A program made the position numbers and the translations under genes. 8,631 nt of DNA from Streptosporangiaceae bacterium (GTDB lineage: Bacteria > Actinomycetota > Actinomycetes > Streptosporangiales > Streptosporangiaceae): contig JASHSZ010000402.1 in the NCBI GenBank assembly GCA_030040815.1, forward strand, positions 1 to 8,631, read 5' to 3'. The first letter of the stretch is position 1, and each line of letters opens with the position of its first letter. Positions 6,073 to 8,631 of this stretch are shown here, piece by piece. The notes beneath the pieces are model-generated. The model worked only from the letters and a program-made list of their open reading frames with translations, was not told where the DNA came from and did no database searches.

Positions 6073-8399
6073 TGGCCCTCCTGGGTTGCTGTGCTTGCAG
6101 TTGCCTCGCTGATGGCGGCCCAGACTCTTGCCGGTGTGGCAGGCATGTCGAGGTGTCGGATGCCGAGATGGCTCACGGCGTCGACGACGGCGTTCTGTAC
6201 GGCGGGCGTCGCGCCGATGGTGCCGGCCTCGCCGATGCCCTTGGCGCCCAGCGGGTTGGCAGTGGCTGGCGTCTCGCTCGACAGCAGCTCGAAGCTGGGC
6301 AGCTCGGCGGCCGTGACGATGGCGTAGTCCACCAGCGTCCCGGTGACGGGGTTGCCGTCGGCGTCATACACCATCTCCTCGAGCAGCGCCTGCGCCGCGC
6401 CCTGCGCGATGCCGCCGTGCCGCTGCCCCTCGGCGAGCAGCGGGTTCAGCACAGTCCCGGCGTCGTCCACGGTCACGTGCCGGATCAGCCGGACCTTGCC
6501 GGTCTCGGTGTCCACCTCGACGACCGCTAGGTGGGTGCCGAACGGGAACGTCGGCTGGCCCTCGGTGTAGTTGGCGTCCGCGGCTAGACCGCCGGGCCCT
6601 GCGTGCGCCGCCACCTCGGCCCAGCTGCGGCTGGACGCCGGGTCGCCGCGGACCTGCCAGACGCCGCGCTCGATGTCTAGCTCCAGGTCCGGAGCGCTGG
6701 CCTCAAGCAGGTCAGCCGCAACGGCGCGGGCCTGTTCCTTGACGTCGACGGCTGCCAGGTGAACCGCGGTGCCGCCGAGCTGGAGCGAGCGGGATGCATA
6801 GGTGCCGGTGCCGAACGGGACCAGATCGGTATCCCCGTGTAGCACCGTGACCTTGTCCAGCGGGATGCCGAGCTCGCTCTCAACCAGCATCGCCCACGCG
6901 GTGTGGTGGCCCTGGCCGTGCGCGGAGCTGCCGGTGTAGACCGTGACGGTGCCATCGTCGTGCACAACGACCCTGGCCGTCTCGCCGCCTGCGGCGTCGG
7001 CCGCGGTGATCTCCACGTAGCTGGCCAGGCCGAGGCCGAGCTGAAGCGTGTCGCCGCGCTCGCGCCGCCTGGCCTGCTCGGCCCGCAGTTCCTCGTAACC
7101 TGCTGCAGCCACCACCTGATCAAGGGCCTTGACGTATTCGCCGGTGTCGTACACCGCGCCGCCGCCCGAGCTGTACGGGAACTTGTCCGGCGGGACCATG
7201 TTGATCCGGCGCACCCGCGCCGGATCCATGCCGATCTCGGTGGCGAACAGGTCGACCGCGCGCTCGATCGCCGCAGTCGCCTCCGGCCGGCCGGCCCCGC
7301 GGTAAGCGGAGATGGGCGTCGTGTTCGTCACCACGACCCGGTTCGCGGTCTCCACGTGACCGATGTCGTATGGTCCCGAGGCCATCAGTCCGGTGAGGAA
7401 CGGCAGGAATCCGCTCATCCGCGGGTAGGCCCCGGTGTCCTGGATCACCTCGTTCCGGTAGGCCAGGATCCGGCCGTCTCGCGTCCCGCCGATCGTGATG
7501 TGCTGGCGCTGCGCCCGGCCGTGCGTCATCCCCACGAGGTTCTCGCTGCGGGTTTCCACCCAGCGCACCGCCCGCCCGGTGTGCCTGGCCGCCCAGGCGA
7601 CCAGGATCGCGTCCCGGTCGGCCCCGATCTTGGCGCCAAACGCGCCGCCCACGTCCGGCGCGACGACCCGGATAGCGCCGGGGTCGAGCCCAAACGCGCC
7701 GGCCAGGATGAACCGGGTGATCTGCGCGTTCTGGGTGCTCACCCACACCGTGAGCTTGCCGTCGGCCCAGCTCGCGGCCGCCGCCCGGCCCTCCATCGAG
7801 ACCGGCGCCAGGCGCTGGTTGACGATGGTGCGCTCGACCACGACATCACAGCCATCGAACCCGGTGCCGTCGGCTGGCGCGCCGGCGGTCACCGCGACGT
7901 TCGTGCCGGCCGCCGGGAACAGCAGCGTCTCGCCGCGCACCGCGGCATCCAGGTCGATGACCGCGGGCAGCGGCTCATAATCGACGCTCACCAGTTCGGC
8001 CGCGTCCTCGCCCTGGTAGCTGTCGTCGGTGAGGACCATCGCGATCGGCTCGCCGACGAAGCGCACCCGGTCGACGGCCAGCAACGGTTCGGCCCACGGC
8101 CCGCCCATCGGCAGCGGAGCAGCCTCGCTGCCGGGCGGCGGCTCGCCCTCGGGCGCCGGCGGGGGCGGCGGCAGGTCGTTGATGTCGGCCGCGGTCAGCA
8201 CCGCTACGACCCCTGGTGCCTCCCGCGCCGCCGCGACGTCGATCCCCGTGATCAGCGCGTGGGCGATGGGGCTGCGCACGAACGTGACCCTGGCCGCCCC
8301 GGCCAGCTCGGGAACGCGCAGGTCGTCCACGTACGTGCCACCCACGGTCAGCAGCAGCGGATCCTCTGTCCGCACTACCCGGGTGTCCAGGATGCTCAT
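6069..8399 (-). CDS. coxL: Molybdenum hydroxylase large subunit, form II CoxL-like (substrate uncertain)
   Basis: Molybdopterin-binding catalytic subunit of 776 residues, somewhat shorter than the roughly 800 of proven CO dehydrogenase CoxL. An N-terminal aldehyde oxidase/xanthine dehydrogenase a/b hammerhead domain covers about 15-150. The Mo-pterin domains follow with GGAFGAKIG (251-259), GQGHHT (495-500) and GEAG at 723-726, where E724 is the expected catalytic base. The active-site loop reads AYRGAGR (365-371). Form I CoxL has AYxCSFR there, with the cysteine that binds copper; here that position is Gly368. By established usage this is form II, whose CO oxidation is disputed, so an aldehyde or heterocycle hydroxylase is equally possible. 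A proline-rich insert lies at 77-96. The ATG at 8399 has TAAGG and GAAAGG upstream, 4 and 9 bases away. First gene of the L-S-M operon. No maturation genes (coxD, E, F, G) are in the window. Confidence 0.94.
6077..6082 (-). promoter_or_regulatory. Strong ribosome binding site of the 2Fe-2S subunit gene
   Basis: AGGAGG on the minus strand, 4 bases before the GTG at 6072, lying inside the end of the large-subunit gene. It fixes the GTG start and suggests independent loading as well as coupling. Confidence 0.75.
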
Positions 8400-8437
8400 C
8401 AGGCCTTACCTTTCTGCGGCCACGGCGCAGCCGCCCG

Positions 8438-8467
8438 CCTACAGCGTCACAACTCAGGGTCTGTCCA
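8438..8467 (-). promoter_or_regulatory. Weak candidate promoter of the molybdenum hydroxylase operon
   Basis: On the minus strand TGGACA (8467-8462) resembles a -35 and is followed after 18 bases by TGTAGG (8443-8438), a poor -10. The implied leader is about 30 bases. This is the best pair I can see upstream of the operon, but it is weak. Confidence 0.22.
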
Positions 8468-8472
8468 CAGTT

Positions 8473-8495
8473 CAGCCGGCGCCGCAGGCCGGCTG
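8473..8495. repeat. Inverted repeat upstream of the hydroxylase operon
   Basis: CAGCCGGC and GCCGGCTG are perfect 8-base arms around a 7-base loop. It lies just upstream of the candidate -35. It could be an operator, or the terminator of a gene entering from the right edge on the minus strand. Confidence 0.45.
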
Positions 8496-8518
8496 CCGGT
8501 TACCCGCTGGCTGGTGTC

Positions 8519-8534
8519 ATGCCGACGTTGGCAT
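8519..8534. repeat. Imperfect 16-base palindrome
   Basis: ATGCCGACGTTGGCAT matches its reverse complement at 14 of 16 positions, with 5-base perfect outer arms. Its size suits a helix-turn-helix dimer; no regulator gene is in the window. Confidence 0.35.
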
Positions 8535-8570
8535 ACGCGTGATCGCGAGCGCAATGGCACGGCTGACAAA

Positions 8571-8585
8571 TTTCGCCTGGCGAAA
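8571..8585. repeat. Perfect 15-base palindrome with a single central base
   Basis: TTTCGCC and GGCGAAA flank one T. Its A/T-rich ends stand out from the surrounding DNA. A regulator site is possible. Confidence 0.38.
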
Positions 8586-8631
8586 GGGTGACTGCAGCCG
8601 CCGTACCTAAGCGACGAGTCAGCCCAAACCG

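Larger units (their letters stand above)
8400..8631. other. Upstream region of the hydroxylase operon; no convincing gene
   Basis: This stretch to the right edge holds three dyads and a weak promoter candidate. Two minus-strand frames are open from the right edge, one to a TAA at 8502-8500 and one to a TGA near 8450. Neither translation shows recognisable motifs or strong codon bias. The first would end just before the inverted repeat at 8473-8495, as a terminator would sit, so the tail of an upstream minus-strand gene cannot be excluded. Confidence 0.5.

Noticed and set aside
6903..8591. Plus-strand open frame of 562 codons opposite the large subunit gene
   Set aside because: Antisense shadow of a clear molybdenum hydroxylase gene; His/Arg/Gly-rich with no domain.

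Overview
The window is high-GC DNA with strong G/C bias at third codon positions and GTG and TTG starts alongside ATG. It carries an alcohol dehydrogenase of the NDMA-dependent (nicotinoprotein) family that is typical of actinobacteria. Together these suggest a soil-type actinomycete; I cannot name a genus. I see no tRNA, rRNA, CRISPR array, insertion sequence or phage gene.

Layout. (1) Positions 1-3214, minus strand: a two-gene glycosylation operon. A family 2 polyprenyl-phosphate sugar transferase (2156-3214) is followed, with a 4-base ATGA overlap, by a 620-residue multi-pass membrane protein of GT-C type (297-2159). Below it, running off the left edge, is a stretch with coding character and one Asp-box-like motif, possibly the start of a third gene. 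(2) Positions 3215-3596: a divergent intergenic region with candidate promoters for both sides and a perfect 14-base palindrome. (3) Positions 3597-4709, plus strand: an NDMA-dependent, zinc-containing alcohol dehydrogenase with both zinc sites intact. (4) Positions 4723-4773: a large dyad centred between convergent genes, probably a bidirectional terminator. (5) Positions 4787-8399, minus strand: a three-gene molybdenum hydroxylase operon of the CO dehydrogenase/xanthine oxidase superfamily. It is transcribed large subunit, then 2Fe-2S subunit, then FAD subunit, and both junctions are 4-base stop/start overlaps. (6) Positions 8400-8631: the upstream region of that operon, with three inverted repeats and no convincing gene.

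How the genes work together. The GT2 enzyme would charge a polyprenyl phosphate carrier with a sugar at the inner membrane face. The GT-C protein could then use that lipid-linked sugar on the outer face. The molybdenum hydroxylase has all cofactor ligands (two 2Fe-2S clusters, FAD, Mo-pterin). Its active-site loop reads AYRGAGR, the form II version, rather than the AYxCSFR loop of proven aerobic CO dehydrogenases, so CO should not be assumed as its substrate. The convergent alcohol dehydrogenase would produce an aldehyde, and many enzymes of the hydroxylase superfamily oxidise aldehydes; a functional link is possible but is only inference from proximity.

Nothing here is clearly a wholly new system. 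The points most worth a second look are the form II loop together with the L-S-M gene order, the partial minus-strand coding signal at the left edge, and the dyads upstream of the hydroxylase operon.
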